Below are positions 26,411 through 36,474 of a DNA stretch of 64,000 bases, piece by piece. Below the pieces are notes generated by a model that did no database searches, was not told the DNA's origin, and worked only from the letters and a program-made list of their open reading frames with translations. Source of the stretch: Pedobacter deserti (lineage in GTDB: Bacteria > Bacteroidota > Bacteroidia > Sphingobacteriales > Sphingobacteriaceae); assembly GCF_024436415.1 (NCBI RefSeq), contig NZ_JAFMZQ010000001.1:868001-932000 (forward strand), read 5' to 3'. The first letter of the stretch is position 1; each line of letters opens with the position of its first letter. The translations under genes were made by a program, and so were the position numbers.

Positions 26411-28033
26411 ATGGCAAGACAACTATGGTGTGCAGAATTTAGGATAACGTTATGTCTACTATTTGTTACAGTAACCTTTCAGGCAAAATCCCAATCACAA
26501 CTTTTACCAACCAGTCGCGATCTAAATCTTAAACTTGGCAGACAGATTTATTTCGATAGCTCTTCCGTGGTTCACCCGGCGTTAGGCCCTTTGTTTAGTG
26601 ATGAAGTGGCTAACGATAGCGCGACTCGTGACAGTCTCCTTGTAGGACTGAACCCGAAAAGCCAAGAGTGGCAAAAAAAAAATTGGATTTATCGGAAACT
26701 CTTTCTTGAGCATCTCATTGAAGTTAACGACTCGGGTTATACTTTTTATCTTGACTTCCTTCCAGATTTGCAGATTGGACGCGGGGGCTCCGAAAATCTG
26801 TGGCTTAATACAAGAGGATTAGAACTTGGTGGTAGGATCGGCAAGGGATTCGCTTTCACCTCCTATTTCTTTGAAAATCAAGCGCGCTTTCCAAGATATT
26901 ACACTAATTATGCTACCGAGAATCGTGTCATCCCTGGGCAGGGTAGAGCCAGATCCTTTGGTAAATACGGCTTTGATTACGCTTACTCAGGCGGCACATT
27001 GTCTTATACACCATCCAGATATGTTAATTTCCAGCTTGGATACGACAAAAATTTCATCGGTGACGGGTACAGATCTTTGTTGTTGTCTGACAATGCTTTT
27101 AATTATCCGTTCTTAAAGGTTACTGTTACCCTTGGGAAAGTCCGATACATGGCTATGTATGCGCAGCTTATCGATTTTTATGAGCATTTTGATCTCGAGC
27201 GGTACAATCAGGATAACCCTTACCCAAAGAAAAATGCGCTTTTTCATTATTTAAGCTGGAATGTTAGTCGCCGCCTAAGCATTGGTTTGTTTGAAAACGT
27301 CATGTGGCAACCCAGGGGGTTCGATTTTAGTTATGTCAATCCGCTTGTATTCGCCCGGCCCGTTGAGTTCGCAAACGGCTCTCCTGATAAGGTTCTGGCC
27401 GGTGTAAATGCAAGCTATAAAATAGCCGACCGGTATGTCGTTTACGGTCAGTTCATGCTGAACGAATTTAGGGGTAAAGATTTCTTTTCCGGGAAAGGCC
27501 ATTGGGCCACCAAGCATGGAGAACAACTTGGCATTAAGGGATTTGATATTTTTAAATTAGAGCGACTTAATGCGCAAGTCGAATTCAATACGGTACGCCC
27601 TTATTCCTACTCCTCTAAAGAGCATTTTACCAATTACGGGCACTATAATCAGCCCTTGGCACATCCGTTTGGCGCCAATTTCAGAGAGTTTTTAGCTATT
27701 GCTACATACAGATATCGACGCGTTGACTTTAGAGTGCAAGCTACCTCGGCAATGTATGGTCTGGATCAGGGAGGCCTGAATTTTGGGAAAGACATTTATA
27801 AAAGTTATGATACAAGAGTAAGTGAAGACGGGATTTTTACCGGAAACGGACTAAGAACGAACCTGTATTATGCGGATGCGAGACTTGCATATATACTAAA
27901 CCCAAAAAATAATCTTAGGCTGGAATTGGGTTTCACCTGGCGTCGAGAAAAAAATGTAGAGACAAGTATCCAGGAGAGTTTCTTTAATATCGGTTTGAGG
28001 TCTTCGTTTCGTAGCCTATACACAGATTTTTGA
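26411..28033 (+). CDS. Outer-membrane beta-barrel-like protein, function unknown
   Basis: A 540-residue protein with an N-terminal signal segment (hydrophobic 12-26, then AKSQS). The body is rich in alternating aromatic strands, Tyr and Gly, and ends with a C-terminal aromatic residue, as in outer-membrane barrels. FLPDLQIGRGG and FIGDGYRSLLLSDN stand out. Proteins like this sit next to Wzi in Bacteroidota polysaccharide loci, and some resemble RemB of gliding motility; I cannot assign it. It probably helps export or surface attachment of the glycan. Confidence 0.65.
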   Translation: MARQLWCAEFRITLCLLFVTVTFQAKSQSQLLPTSRDLNLKLGRQIYFDSSSVVHPALGPLFSDEVANDSATRDSLLVGLNPKSQEWQKKNWIYRKLFLEHLIEVNDSGYTFYLDFLPDLQIGRGGSENLWLNTRGLELGGRIGKGFAFTSYFFENQARFPRYYTNYATENRVIPGQGRARSFGKYGFDYAYSGGTLSYTPSRYVNFQLGYDKNFIGDGYRSLLLSDNAFNYPFLKVTVTLGKVRYMAMYAQLIDFYEHFDLERYNQDNPYPKKNALFHYLSWNVSRRLSIGLFENVMWQPRGFDFSYVNPLVFARPVEFANGSPDKVLAGVNASYKIADRYVVYGQFMLNEFRGKDFFSGKGHWATKHGEQLGIKGFDIFKLERLNAQVEFNTVRPYSYSSKEHFTNYGHYNQPLAHPFGANFREFLAIATYRYRRVDFRVQATSAMYGLDQGGLNFGKDIYKSYDTRVSEDGIFTGNGLRTNLYYADARLAYILNPKNNLRLELGFTWRREKNVETSIQESFFNIGLRSSFRSLYTDF

Positions 28034-28095
28034 CCTGTTAGGTGCGAGAGTTTTCTTTAAAAGTGATTTAAGCGTACAAAGTAAATTATACTTCA

Positions 28096-29769
28096 ATGAA
28101 GCGAAAGATATTATCAATAGCCCTGATTGCACTGTTTAACCTCAATTTTGGAATAGCCCAGACTTTGCCCGTTGGTACACTGTTACAAGTTGAAGACGCC
28201 TTTCGCCGGCAGCAATTGTTGGGTAATGACTCAAGTAACAGTTCTTTTATGATCCGGCCGATCTTCCTTTCAGAAGCAAATAGTCTGAATATCTATGACG
28301 GGGATGGGAGGGGGAACCCAGCAGACTGGAGCAAGACGCTACTAGAAGGTCAAGCGTCTGGAATAAAGCTGCTTCCCGTTGTTTGGCAACAGCAATTTAC
28401 AACACATCATCCCTATGGAACGAACGACGGGATGATGATACCAGCAAAAGGTTATCAAACACTTTTTAGTGCAGGGGTTTTCGCACATTGGGGGCCGCTG
28501 AGTATTCAATTGCGCCCGGAAGTTGTATATGCTCAGAATAGTGATTATACTAAACTATCCGAATCAGATCCGACCAGTAATATCTTTAGTGCATACGCGT
28601 CCTATATGGGTTCTATCGATATGCCCGAACGTTTTGGAAATGGCGGTGTGACGAAGCTCGGGCTTGGTCAGAGCAGCATTAGGCTAACATTTGATCCGGT
28701 ATCTATTGGATTGTCTAACGAAAACCTTTGGTGGGGGCCAGGGAATCGCGCATCGTTACTAATGAGTAATAACGCACCCGGATTTAAACATATCACCCTT
28801 AACACCAAACGGCCTGTAAATACCCCGGTCGGATCTTTCGAGGCACAGCTGGTCGCAGGTAGACTGGAAAACTCCAATTTGAAAGTGCCAACACTTATCT
28901 TACCAGAAAAAAATAGTGATTGGCGTTACTTTTCTGGATTTGTGTTTTCCTATCAACCGAAATGGGTTCCAGGTCTGTTTTTGGGATTTGACAGAACATA
29001 TGTAACGTATCACAAGGAATTAGGCGGCTTCTTTGATTATCTGCCCATCTTTTCTGCAGTTTCGAAAAGCAATTACTTAGACGATGAAACTGGAATCGAT
29101 GAAGAAAGTCAGGTCCGAGACCAACGGTTGTCCTTGTTTGGTAGGTGGGTGATGCCGGAATCGAACGCAGAGGTATATTTTCAGTTTGCAAAAAATGATC
29201 ATAATTATAATCTGCGTGACGCCTTGGTGGAGCCGGAGCATCAACGAGCCTACATTGCCGGTTATAGGAAGCTTGTTCCATTAGTTAGAAGCAGCGATTT
29301 TATACAATTCGGTATCGAGTTTGTTCAGCTAGAGGGTTCTGGAAACAAGAATATAAGATCTTCCGGTTATTTCTATAATCATGGACAGATTTTGCATGGT
29401 TACACAAACAACGGGCAGGTGATTGGCGCAGGGATCGGCTCGGGAAGCAATTTACAGTCTCTCGACATCAGTTGGGTGCGGGGTCTTAAAAAGATAGGTC
29501 TTCAGTTTGAACGGATTGTAAATAATAACGATTTGTTTTACAGGGCATTTACGGAGGAGAAGAATTATCGCAGGCATTGGGTTGATTTTAGTTTAACAGG
29601 TAAGTTGGATTGGGACTTTAAACATTTAGTTCTTTCGTCGCAGTTATGTTACGTTCGTTCTTTAAATTATCAGTACCGATTTCTGGAGTCGCCTGACTTC
29701 TTTTGGGATTGGCCAAAACAGGATGCGAACAACTTTCAAGTGCAATTAGGACTCTTCTACAGGTGGTAG
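28096..29769 (+). CDS. wzi: Wzi-family capsule assembly outer-membrane protein
   Basis: A 557-residue exported protein (signal segment to about residue 21, FGIAQ). The stretch around 200-225, SNENLWWGPGNRASLLMSNNAPG, contains the WWGPG and SNNA signature of the Wzi capsule-assembly family; long Tyr/Trp-rich strands fit a beta-barrel ending in FYRW. Wzi anchors or organises capsule at the cell surface. It stands between the barrel protein and the Wza exporter. Confidence 0.82.
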   Translation: MKRKILSIALIALFNLNFGIAQTLPVGTLLQVEDAFRRQQLLGNDSSNSSFMIRPIFLSEANSLNIYDGDGRGNPADWSKTLLEGQASGIKLLPVVWQQQFTTHHPYGTNDGMMIPAKGYQTLFSAGVFAHWGPLSIQLRPEVVYAQNSDYTKLSESDPTSNIFSAYASYMGSIDMPERFGNGGVTKLGLGQSSIRLTFDPVSIGLSNENLWWGPGNRASLLMSNNAPGFKHITLNTKRPVNTPVGSFEAQLVAGRLENSNLKVPTLILPEKNSDWRYFSGFVFSYQPKWVPGLFLGFDRTYVTYHKELGGFFDYLPIFSAVSKSNYLDDETGIDEESQVRDQRLSLFGRWVMPESNAEVYFQFAKNDHNYNLRDALVEPEHQRAYIAGYRKLVPLVRSSDFIQFGIEFVQLEGSGNKNIRSSGYFYNHGQILHGYTNNGQVIGAGIGSGSNLQSLDISWVRGLKKIGLQFERIVNNNDLFYRAFTEEKNYRRHWVDFSLTGKLDWDFKHLVLSSQLCYVRSLNYQYRFLESPDFFWDWPKQDANNFQVQLGLFYRW

Positions 29770-29865
29770 CGGGGCTTGGCACCATTGTTGATGTTGCGGC
29801 TCGGGACTGCCTAAATAAACTCCCGATAATTACCCTGAATAAATTCCAGTGTCTGCCATAAATGC

Positions 29866-29873
29866 TATCTTTA
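29866..29873 (+). promoter_or_regulatory. Weak candidate -7 box before wza
   Basis: TATCTTTA differs from TAnnTTTG in the last base and lies 26 bases before ATG 29900, within the 130-base gap after wzi. This gap is the longest in the polysaccharide region and otherwise shows no gene or clear hairpin. Confidence 0.25.
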
Positions 29874-29899
29874 CAAAATCATTAATTTCGTTCGAGCCT

Positions 29900-30673
29900 A
29901 TGAAATATATTTTTTACGTGCTTTTGGTTGTCTGTCTGAGTAGTTGTGGCGTCAAGTATAAAACAATTCCATATTTTTCCGATCTTCCGGCTGACAGCTT
30001 GGTCAGCGAACAAATTCAGAACAATGTTGTATTAAGGGTTAAAAAGAATGATATATTGGCTATTAACGTAAGTAGCCTCAATCCTGAAGCATCCGCAATT
30101 TTTAATTTGGGTACAACAACATCAAACCAAGGTGCAAATTCCGGCAACACGAACTCGATTGCCTCGCAAAATGGTTTTCTGGTTGACAGTCATGGAGCAA
30201 TTCAACTGCCGCTGGTAGGGGATGTTGATGTGTCCGGGAAAACCACCGCAGAGATAAGATCAATAATTGAAGAAAAACTGAATGACTATCTCAAAGAGCC
30301 GGTTGTAAGCGTCAGATTAGTTAATTTCCATATTTCTGTATTGGGAGATGTGGCTCGGCCTGGAGTTTATCCGATAAATTCAGAACAGATTAACTTGTCG
30401 GAAGCGTTAAGTATGGCAGGGGACCTTAACATAACGGCTATAAGAAATAACGTGCTTTTAATCAGAGAGCAGGATGGTGAACGAAAATACATTCGTTTGA
30501 ATCTCCAAAGTAGGGAATTGTTTAATTCTCCCTATTATTATCTAAATAATAACGACGTTATATATATTCAACCTAGTAGCTCGAAATATGCTAGCGTCGA
30601 TTCTAATTATAGGAATCTGAGTATTCTGTTGTCGGCATTATCTGTGATTGCAGTGATTATAAGCCGATTTTAA
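29900..30673 (+). CDS. wza: Polysaccharide export outer-membrane lipoprotein (Wza-like)
   Basis: A 257-residue lipoprotein from ATG 29900, whose leader ends in LSSC; the GTG at 29849 would bury the leader and is rejected. Residues VVLRVKKNDILAINV begin the export (Poly_export) domain, GAIQLPLVGDVDVSGKT and VLGDVARPGVYPI show the SLBB part, and a C-terminal hydrophobic helix (LLSALSVIAVII) may span a membrane. It would form the outer-membrane channel with the Wzc partner next to it. Confidence 0.9.
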   Translation: MKYIFYVLLVVCLSSCGVKYKTIPYFSDLPADSLVSEQIQNNVVLRVKKNDILAINVSSLNPEASAIFNLGTTTSNQGANSGNTNSIASQNGFLVDSHGAIQLPLVGDVDVSGKTTAEIRSIIEEKLNDYLKEPVVSVRLVNFHISVLGDVARPGVYPINSEQINLSEALSMAGDLNITAIRNNVLLIREQDGERKYIRLNLQSRELFNSPYYYLNNNDVIYIQPSSSKYASVDSNYRNLSILLSALSVIAVIISRF

Positions 30674-30682
30674 TTAAATTTT

Positions 30683-33064
30683 ATGAGTTTAGAGTCAACT
30701 TCACTTAAAGCTTCTGGAAGCTTAGAGGATCCGAATTTGAATTTTCGGGAAATAATAGCAAGGTATCTTTATCACTGGCCCGTCTTTGTAATCGGTATTA
30801 TCCTTTCAGTCCTGTCAGCATACCTTTATCTGCGATATACTAAGCCAGTTTATCAAATATCTAGTACATTATTGATTAAAGACGAAAAGAAGGGCGGGCC
30901 TTCGGACGACATATTGAACCAATTGGATCTTTTCGGATCTTCGAAAGTCGTCGAAAACGAAGTTGAAATTTTACAATCGAAAACCTTAATGGCGGCCGTT
31001 GTTAAGAGATTAAATCTGAGTGTAGATATTCATGCTGAAGGACGTGTTCTAAGTACTGATCTTTACAAGAATAGACCTGTGAACTTCCAGCCCTTCGCAA
31101 TGAACCCGAAGTATTTTGGGAAGGAGTGGAAGCTTACTTTCCCGGAGATGGAAAAGTATCAGTTGGAAAATGTGGAGGACGGGCAGAGGATTGTGGGTGC
31201 ATTGAACCAGTTGCAGAAGAATTTTATTGGGACATATAAGATTGATAAAGCGGCAGGTTTTGTAGGGCAGCATGACCGGATTTTTATGTTAGTCTTCAAC
31301 GATCCGGTAAAGGTCGTAAATAGCTATTTATCCAAGTTGTCAGTGTCCGTCGCTAGCAAGCAGTCAACAGTGTTGCTGCTCACATTCAACACTACTGTGC
31401 CCGAGCGAGGAAAAGATATACTAAACACGCTGGTCAGCGTCTATAACGAAGCTGGATTGGAAGATAAAAATAGGACAACACAGAGTTCTTTAAGTTTTAT
31501 TGATGAGCGGCTAAAACTAGTGACTGGTGAACTTGTGGAAGTAGAGAAGAATGTTGAGGGTTTCAAAAGCAGCAGAGGATTAACTGATATTAGCAGTGAA
31601 GCTGCTTTATATCTTGAAAATGTAAAAGCCAACGATGTACAACTCAATGAAGTTAACCTGAAACTCGGTGTAATTAAAGGTATAAAAAAGTACATCGAAT
31701 CCGATGGTGCTGGTCAGGAAAAGCTTCCAAGTACACTAGGGATTGATGACCCTGTATTGCTAGGCCAAATCAGTCAGCTTTCCGAACTTCAACTGAAAAA
31801 GGTTAATCTTCTGGCAACGACGCAACCAAATAATCCTATTTTCGGACCGATAAACGATCAAATTGCGATCACCAGAGCTACAATCCGTTCGACATTGGAA
31901 AACATTGAAGGATCGCTGGAAAACACAAAACGGAGCCTGGACCTAAATAATTCGCAGTATGAAGGCTCAATAAAGAAAATTCCAGGACAGGAAAGAGAAT
32001 TCTTAAATATTAAACGTCAAGCGACTATCAAAGAATCTTTATATTTATATCTCCTTCAGAAGAAAGAAGAAGCCGCGTTGTCGTATGCATCTTCCGTTGC
32101 CGATAGTCGTGTCGTAGACTCCGCCTATTCAACCACTAGTCCAATTAAGCCCAAAAAGCAATTAACATACTTGGTTTGCTTAATTATAGGACTTCTGATT
32201 CCGGTTGGTTACATTTATACAAAAGACTTGGTGAATAATAAGGTGTCGTCCATCGCTGATATATCTAAAGCAACCATGGTTCCGGTTTTAGGTGAACTGA
32301 TGTATGAGGAGGGTTCAGCAAGCATAGTCGTGGAGGCTAATAGTAGGCGAGCCATTGCGGAGCAGTTTCGTTCTATCAGGACGAACCTGCAGTTTATACA
32401 TGGCAAGAAGAGAGATGGTCGAGGAAATGTTACCTTGCTTACCTCCAGTATGTCTGGGGAGGGAAAGAGTTTTGTGTCAAGTAACATAGCAGCTACGCTG
32501 GCGATGAGTGGTCGCAAGACAGTATTGCTTGAGTTGGACTTACGTAAGCCAAAAGTTAGCAAATACCTTGAGTTGGACAATCAAACTGGTTTAAGCAACT
32601 ATTTAATTGGTAAATCGGATCTGGCTCAGATTCTTCGTGACACTCCGGTAAGTCCAAACCTGAAAGTGATAGGTTCTGGCCCGGTCCCCCCAAATCCATC
32701 GGAGCTTTTAATTGGCCAAGAGGTGGAGCGATTGATAGAGGACTTGCGCGGCGATTTTGATGAGATTATAATTGATACGCCTCCTATAGGGTTGGTGACG
32801 GATGCTCAAATACTAGCTAGAATGGCCGACGCCACCGTGTATATAGTGAGATATGGTGTAACCTTTAAAGATCAAATTAAAAGACTTGATGATTTGTTTA
32901 AGTCCGATAAGTTTCCGAAGCCTAATATCATTTTGAACGGTATAAAGATCGATGGAAATTATGGCTATGGTTATGGCTATGGTTACGGGTATTATTCCGA
33001 TGACGTTAGCAGTAAGAAAATGACTTTTAAGTCCGTAGTTAGGAATGTTTATAAACGATTTTAA
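30683..33064 (+). CDS. wzc: Wzc-type chain-length regulator and BY-kinase
   Basis: A 793-residue inner-membrane protein. A Wzz domain starts with a transmembrane helix at about 33-50, a long coiled-coil periplasmic part follows, and a second helix lies near 500-515. The cytoplasmic kinase has Walker A SGEGKS (591-596) and Walker B IIIDTPP (Asp698). The C-terminus is a Tyr-Gly alternation with tyrosines at 760, 762, 764, 766, 768, 770 and 771, the autophosphorylation cluster of bacterial tyrosine kinases. It controls polymer length and export together with Wza. No separate phosphatase (Wzb) is seen in the window. Confidence 0.92.
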   Translation: MSLESTSLKASGSLEDPNLNFREIIARYLYHWPVFVIGIILSVLSAYLYLRYTKPVYQISSTLLIKDEKKGGPSDDILNQLDLFGSSKVVENEVEILQSKTLMAAVVKRLNLSVDIHAEGRVLSTDLYKNRPVNFQPFAMNPKYFGKEWKLTFPEMEKYQLENVEDGQRIVGALNQLQKNFIGTYKIDKAAGFVGQHDRIFMLVFNDPVKVVNSYLSKLSVSVASKQSTVLLLTFNTTVPERGKDILNTLVSVYNEAGLEDKNRTTQSSLSFIDERLKLVTGELVEVEKNVEGFKSSRGLTDISSEAALYLENVKANDVQLNEVNLKLGVIKGIKKYIESDGAGQEKLPSTLGIDDPVLLGQISQLSELQLKKVNLLATTQPNNPIFGPINDQIAITRATIRSTLENIEGSLENTKRSLDLNNSQYEGSIKKIPGQEREFLNIKRQATIKESLYLYLLQKKEEAALSYASSVADSRVVDSAYSTTSPIKPKKQLTYLVCLIIGLLIPVGYIYTKDLVNNKVSSIADISKATMVPVLGELMYEEGSASIVVEANSRRAIAEQFRSIRTNLQFIHGKKRDGRGNVTLLTSSMSGEGKSFVSSNIAATLAMSGRKTVLLELDLRKPKVSKYLELDNQTGLSNYLIGKSDLAQILRDTPVSPNLKVIGSGPVPPNPSELLIGQEVERLIEDLRGDFDEIIIDTPPIGLVTDAQILARMADATVYIVRYGVTFKDQIKRLDDLFKSDKFPKPNIILNGIKIDGNYGYGYGYGYGYYSDDVSSKKMTFKSVVRNVYKRF

Positions 33065-33066
33065 CA

Positions 33067-34368
33067 ATGCATAATAAACTATCGAGTAAGAAATTAGCTG
33101 TAATTGGATTGGGATATGTCGGACTGCCATTGGCTGCAGCCTTCGGAAAGAAATACCGGGTAATCGGTTTTGATATTAACGTTGCCAGGATAAGCGAGCT
33201 TCGTAATGGTCATGACAGTACGCTTGAGTTAGACAATCGCGAGCTTGAAGCTGTAACAAGAGACAACACCGATGGCGTCGGTCTTTATTTCACAAGCAAT
33301 TTAAGCGACATTGCTGATTGCAACGTTTATATTATCACTGTCCCTACGCCCACTGATAAAAACAACAGGCCTGACTTGACTCCATTATACAAAGCAAGTG
33401 AAACTGTTGGGAAGGTAATAAAGCCGGGTGATATTGTTATCTACGAGTCTACTGTTTATCCGGGCGTTACGGAGGATGAATGCATACCTGTAGTTGAACG
33501 GGTCAGCGGTTTAACCTACAATGTCGATTTTTATGCTGGCTATTCCCCCGAGAGAATCAATCCTGGTGATAAAGAGCACACCGTTACTAAAATTTTAAAG
33601 GTAACCTCAGGCTCTACAGAGCAGGTGTCTGAAATTGTCGATGAGTTATATAAATCGGTTATCGTAGCGGGCACACATAAAGCCAGCTCCATAAAAGTTG
33701 CTGAGGCAGCGAAAGTGATCGAAAACTCTCAACGCGACATCAACATCGCTTTTGTGAATGAGTTGAGTAAGATATTTAATCGCTTAGGAATTGATACCCA
33801 AGAAGTTCTTGCCGCTGCTGGGACTAAGTGGAACTTCTTAAAGTTTAAGCCTGGACTGGTCGGTGGGCATTGTATCGGCGTCGATCCTTACTACCTTGCC
33901 CAAAAAGCGCAGGAACTAGGGTACCATCCAGAAATTATATTAGCTGGCAGAAGGTTAAACGACGAAATGGGAAAATATATCGCCTCAGAAGTTATCAAGT
34001 TGATGATTAAGAAGGATATTTCTGTTAAAAATTCTAATATTTTGGTCTTAGGATTTACGTTTAAGGAGAATTGTCCTGATGTTCGGAATACCAAGGTTAT
34101 TGACATCATTTCTGAGCTGGGAACATATGGTTCCAATATTACAGTTTACGACCCTTGGGCGCGACCGGCTGAGGTGTTGCATGAATATGGTTTGACTACT
34201 GTCAATGAGTTCTCTGCTATTGCGGGACAGTCATATGATGCGATAATCTTGGCTGTAGCACACGATATATTTAATGATCTTGATTTACTCAGTGTTAAAT
34301 GTGACAACTGTGTGGTTTATGATGTTAAGGGTTTTTTTGACACTCGATTAATTGACTCAAGACTATAA
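33067..34368 (+). CDS. UDP-HexNAc 6-dehydrogenase (TviB/WbpO-like)
   Basis: A 433-residue nucleotide-sugar dehydrogenase. [14 protein letters not shown] binds [18 protein letters not shown] and [13 protein letters not shown] are family signatures, and [12 protein letters not shown] holds the catalytic Cys. TviB/WbpO enzymes oxidise UDP-GlcNAc or UDP-GalNAc to the uronic acid. With the TviC-like gene following it fits a GalNAcA route, and it is also the only visible source of UDP-GlcNAc-uronic acid for the WbpB/D/E cassette in region I. Confidence 0.88.
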   Translation: MHNKLSSKKLAVIGLGYVGLPLAAAFGKKYRVIGFDINVARISELRNGHDSTLELDNRELEAVTRDNTDGVGLYFTSNLSDIADCNVYIITVPTPTDKNNRPDLTPLYKASETVGKVIKPGDIVIYESTVYPGVTEDECIPVVERVSGLTYNVDFYAGYSPERINPGDKEHTVTKILKVTSGSTEQVSEIVDELYKSVIVAGTHKASSIKVAEAAKVIENSQRDINIAFVNELSKIFNRLGIDTQEVLAAAGTKWNFLKFKPGLVGGHCIGVDPYYLAQKAQELGYHPEIILAGRRLNDEMGKYIASEVIKLMIKKDISVKNSNILVLGFTFKENCPDVRNTKVIDIISELGTYGSNITVYDPWARPAEVLHEYGLTTVNEFSAIAGQSYDAIILAVAHDIFNDLDLLSVKCDNCVVYDVKGFFDTRLIDSRL

Positions 34369-34371
34369 GCA

Positions 34372-35376
34372 ATGTACACTCATAAATATCATACTGACGA
34401 TCTTACCGACAAAACATTTTTGGTCACTGGCGGAGCTGGTTTTATTGGTTCAAATTTAGTGGAATATCTTCTAAAATACGGAGCCAAAACCGTTCGCGTA
34501 TTAGATAATTTTTCAACTGGTTCATTAAGAAATCTTGATTTTTGTTCGTCAGATCCCAGGTTTGAACTGATTGAGGGCGATATAAGAGATATCTCCGTTT
34601 GTCGAAAGGCTTTGGACGGCATCGGATGGGTATCCCACCAAGCTGCGCTCGGCTCTGTCCCGCGGTCTATTGATGACCCCGTCACTTCAAACGACGTAAA
34701 CGTAGGAGGCTTTCTCAATATGCTAGTTGCTGCTCGAGACGCTCATGTTAATGCGTTTGTGTATGCAGCAAGCTCGAGCACATATGGTGATCACCCCGGG
34801 CTTCCTAAGGTAGAAGACAAGATTGGGCGACCGCTTTCACCATATGCGGTTACCAAATATGTAAATGAGTTATACGCCCAGGTTTTTTCGAATGTGTATG
34901 GTTTTAATACAATAGGTCTTAGATACTTCAATGTTTTTGGGCCGAAGCAAAACCCCAACGGTCCTTACGCTGCTGTCATTCCTCTTTTTGTTCAATCGGC
35001 GCTGAAGGGTGAATCGCCTTTTATCAACGGAGATGGCGAAACCAGCAGAGATTTCACGTTTGTAGAGAATGCTGTCCAGGCGAATGTTAAATCGCTTCTG
35101 GCAACGAACGTCAGTCATGAAGTTTTAAACGTCGCTTTCGGTGAAGCTACGACTCTTAATCAATTATGGGGTAAGATTACGGATATTTTAGGAACCTCAA
35201 TTATTCCTATCTATCGTCAAGAGCGAAAAGGGGACGTAAAGCATAGTCTCGCAAATATCGACCGAGCAAAGGCTGTAATCGGTTATGTGCCAAGGTTTTC
35301 GGTGTTAGACGGACTGGAGATTGCATTGAAATGGTACCAAAATCAGCCCGCTGATTCCAAGCCTGATAATCCGTAA
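34372..35376 (+). CDS. UDP-HexNAc(A) 4-epimerase (TviC/WbpP-like)
   Basis: A 334-residue extended SDR. GGAGFIGSN binds NAD, SHQAALGSVPRSI and AASSSTYGDHPGLPK are characteristic of the WbpP/TviC group, and the catalytic pair is Tyr158-Lys162 (PYAVTK). It interconverts gluco and galacto forms of UDP-HexNAc or of its uronic acid. The start lies four bases after the dehydrogenase stop, as in the Vi-antigen gene pair tviB-tviC. Confidence 0.88.
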   Translation: MYTHKYHTDDLTDKTFLVTGGAGFIGSNLVEYLLKYGAKTVRVLDNFSTGSLRNLDFCSSDPRFELIEGDIRDISVCRKALDGIGWVSHQAALGSVPRSIDDPVTSNDVNVGGFLNMLVAARDAHVNAFVYAASSSTYGDHPGLPKVEDKIGRPLSPYAVTKYVNELYAQVFSNVYGFNTIGLRYFNVFGPKQNPNGPYAAVIPLFVQSALKGESPFINGDGETSRDFTFVENAVQANVKSLLATNVSHEVLNVAFGEATTLNQLWGKITDILGTSIIPIYRQERKGDVKHSLANIDRAKAVIGYVPRFSVLDGLEIALKWYQNQPADSKPDNP

Positions 35377-35415
35377 CTCGTCCCCGCAATAGATCATCTA
35401 CCTAAAATAGTCTAC

Positions 35416-36468
35416 ATGAAAATATTAGTCACTGGTGCCGCTGGATTTATAGGTTTCCATTTAATTGATCTTCTACTAAAACGGGGAGAAGATGTTGTAG
35501 GTTTAGATAATATCAATGACTATTATGATGTTAATCTTAAATTTGGTCGGTTAGAAGCTTGCGGCATCCACAAAGGTTCCATCCTTGATGGGCAGCTCTC
35601 TCAAAGTACTACCCACTCGAAATATCGGTTCGTAAGAGAAAGTATCGAAAACTTTGATTTTCTCATGGATCTTTTTGGTCGTGAATCTTTTGATGTGGTT
35701 GTTAACTTAGCTGCTCAAGCAGGAGTCCGATATTCCCTGCATAATCCGCAAGCCTATGTGTCGTCAAATGTCTTAGGGTTTGTGAACATCCTTGAAGCTT
35801 GTCGTAAGTATCCGGTTAAACATTTAGTCTATGCCTCGTCAAGCTCTGTCTATGGGAGCAATACAAATATGCCCTTCAATGTTGAGGATCCCGTAAATCA
35901 TCCAGTTTCAATTTATGCAGCTACAAAGCGAGCAAACGAACTAATGGCCCATACCTATAGTCATTTGTATAGCATGGCCACAACCGGCTTACGGTTTTTT
36001 ACCGTATATGGGCCATGGGGCCGACCTGATATGGCCCCCATGTTGTTTGCAGATGCTATTTATAGCGGCAATGTGATCAAGATCTTTAACAATGGTGACA
36101 TGGAACGGGATTTTACGTATATTGATGATATCGTCGATGGCATAGTTAAAGTAATTGATTCGCCTGCAGTGCCAGATGATAAATGGGATAGCAATCATCC
36201 CACGCTTTGTACTTCATATGCTCCTTTCAGGATATATAACATCGGGAACTCCTCTCCGGTAAAGCTGATGGATTTTATTCTGGCCTTAGAGAAGGTCATC
36301 GGTAAAAATGCGAACAAGGAATTTTTACCGATGCAACCTGGGGATGTGGTAGCCACTTGGGCAGATATAGAAGATTTAAAATCTCAGACAGGGTACAATC
36401 CGCAAACTTCTATCGAGAGCGGGGTAGAAAAATTCATCAGATGGTACGAATCGTTTTATAGAAATTAG
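35416..36468 (+). CDS. UDP-glucuronate 4-epimerase-like SDR
   Basis: A 350-residue NAD-dependent epimerase with GAAGFIGFH, the insertion GLDNINDYYDVNLK, LAAQAGVRYSL, and YAATK (Tyr167, Lys171). FFTVYGPWGRPDMA and GDMERDFTYIDDI are the signature of the CapI/LpsL group that converts UDP-GlcA to UDP-GalA. No UDP-glucose dehydrogenase is present in the window, so its substrate must come from elsewhere, or it may act on the UDP-HexNAcA made by its neighbours. Confidence 0.82.
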   Translation: MKILVTGAAGFIGFHLIDLLLKRGEDVVGLDNINDYYDVNLKFGRLEACGIHKGSILDGQLSQSTTHSKYRFVRESIENFDFLMDLFGRESFDVVVNLAAQAGVRYSLHNPQAYVSSNVLGFVNILEACRKYPVKHLVYASSSSVYGSNTNMPFNVEDPVNHPVSIYAATKRANELMAHTYSHLYSMATTGLRFFTVYGPWGRPDMAPMLFADAIYSGNVIKIFNNGDMERDFTYIDDIVDGIVKVIDSPAVPDDKWDSNHPTLCTSYAPFRIYNIGNSSPVKLMDFILALEKVIGKNANKEFLPMQPGDVVATWADIEDLKSQTGYNPQTSIESGVEKFIRWYESFYRN

Positions 36469-36474
36469 TATAAT

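Noticed and set aside
32957..32998. Short tandem repeat as a CRISPR or intergenic repeat
   Set aside because: It is the in-frame Tyr-Gly tail of Wzc; there are no spacers and no cas genes.
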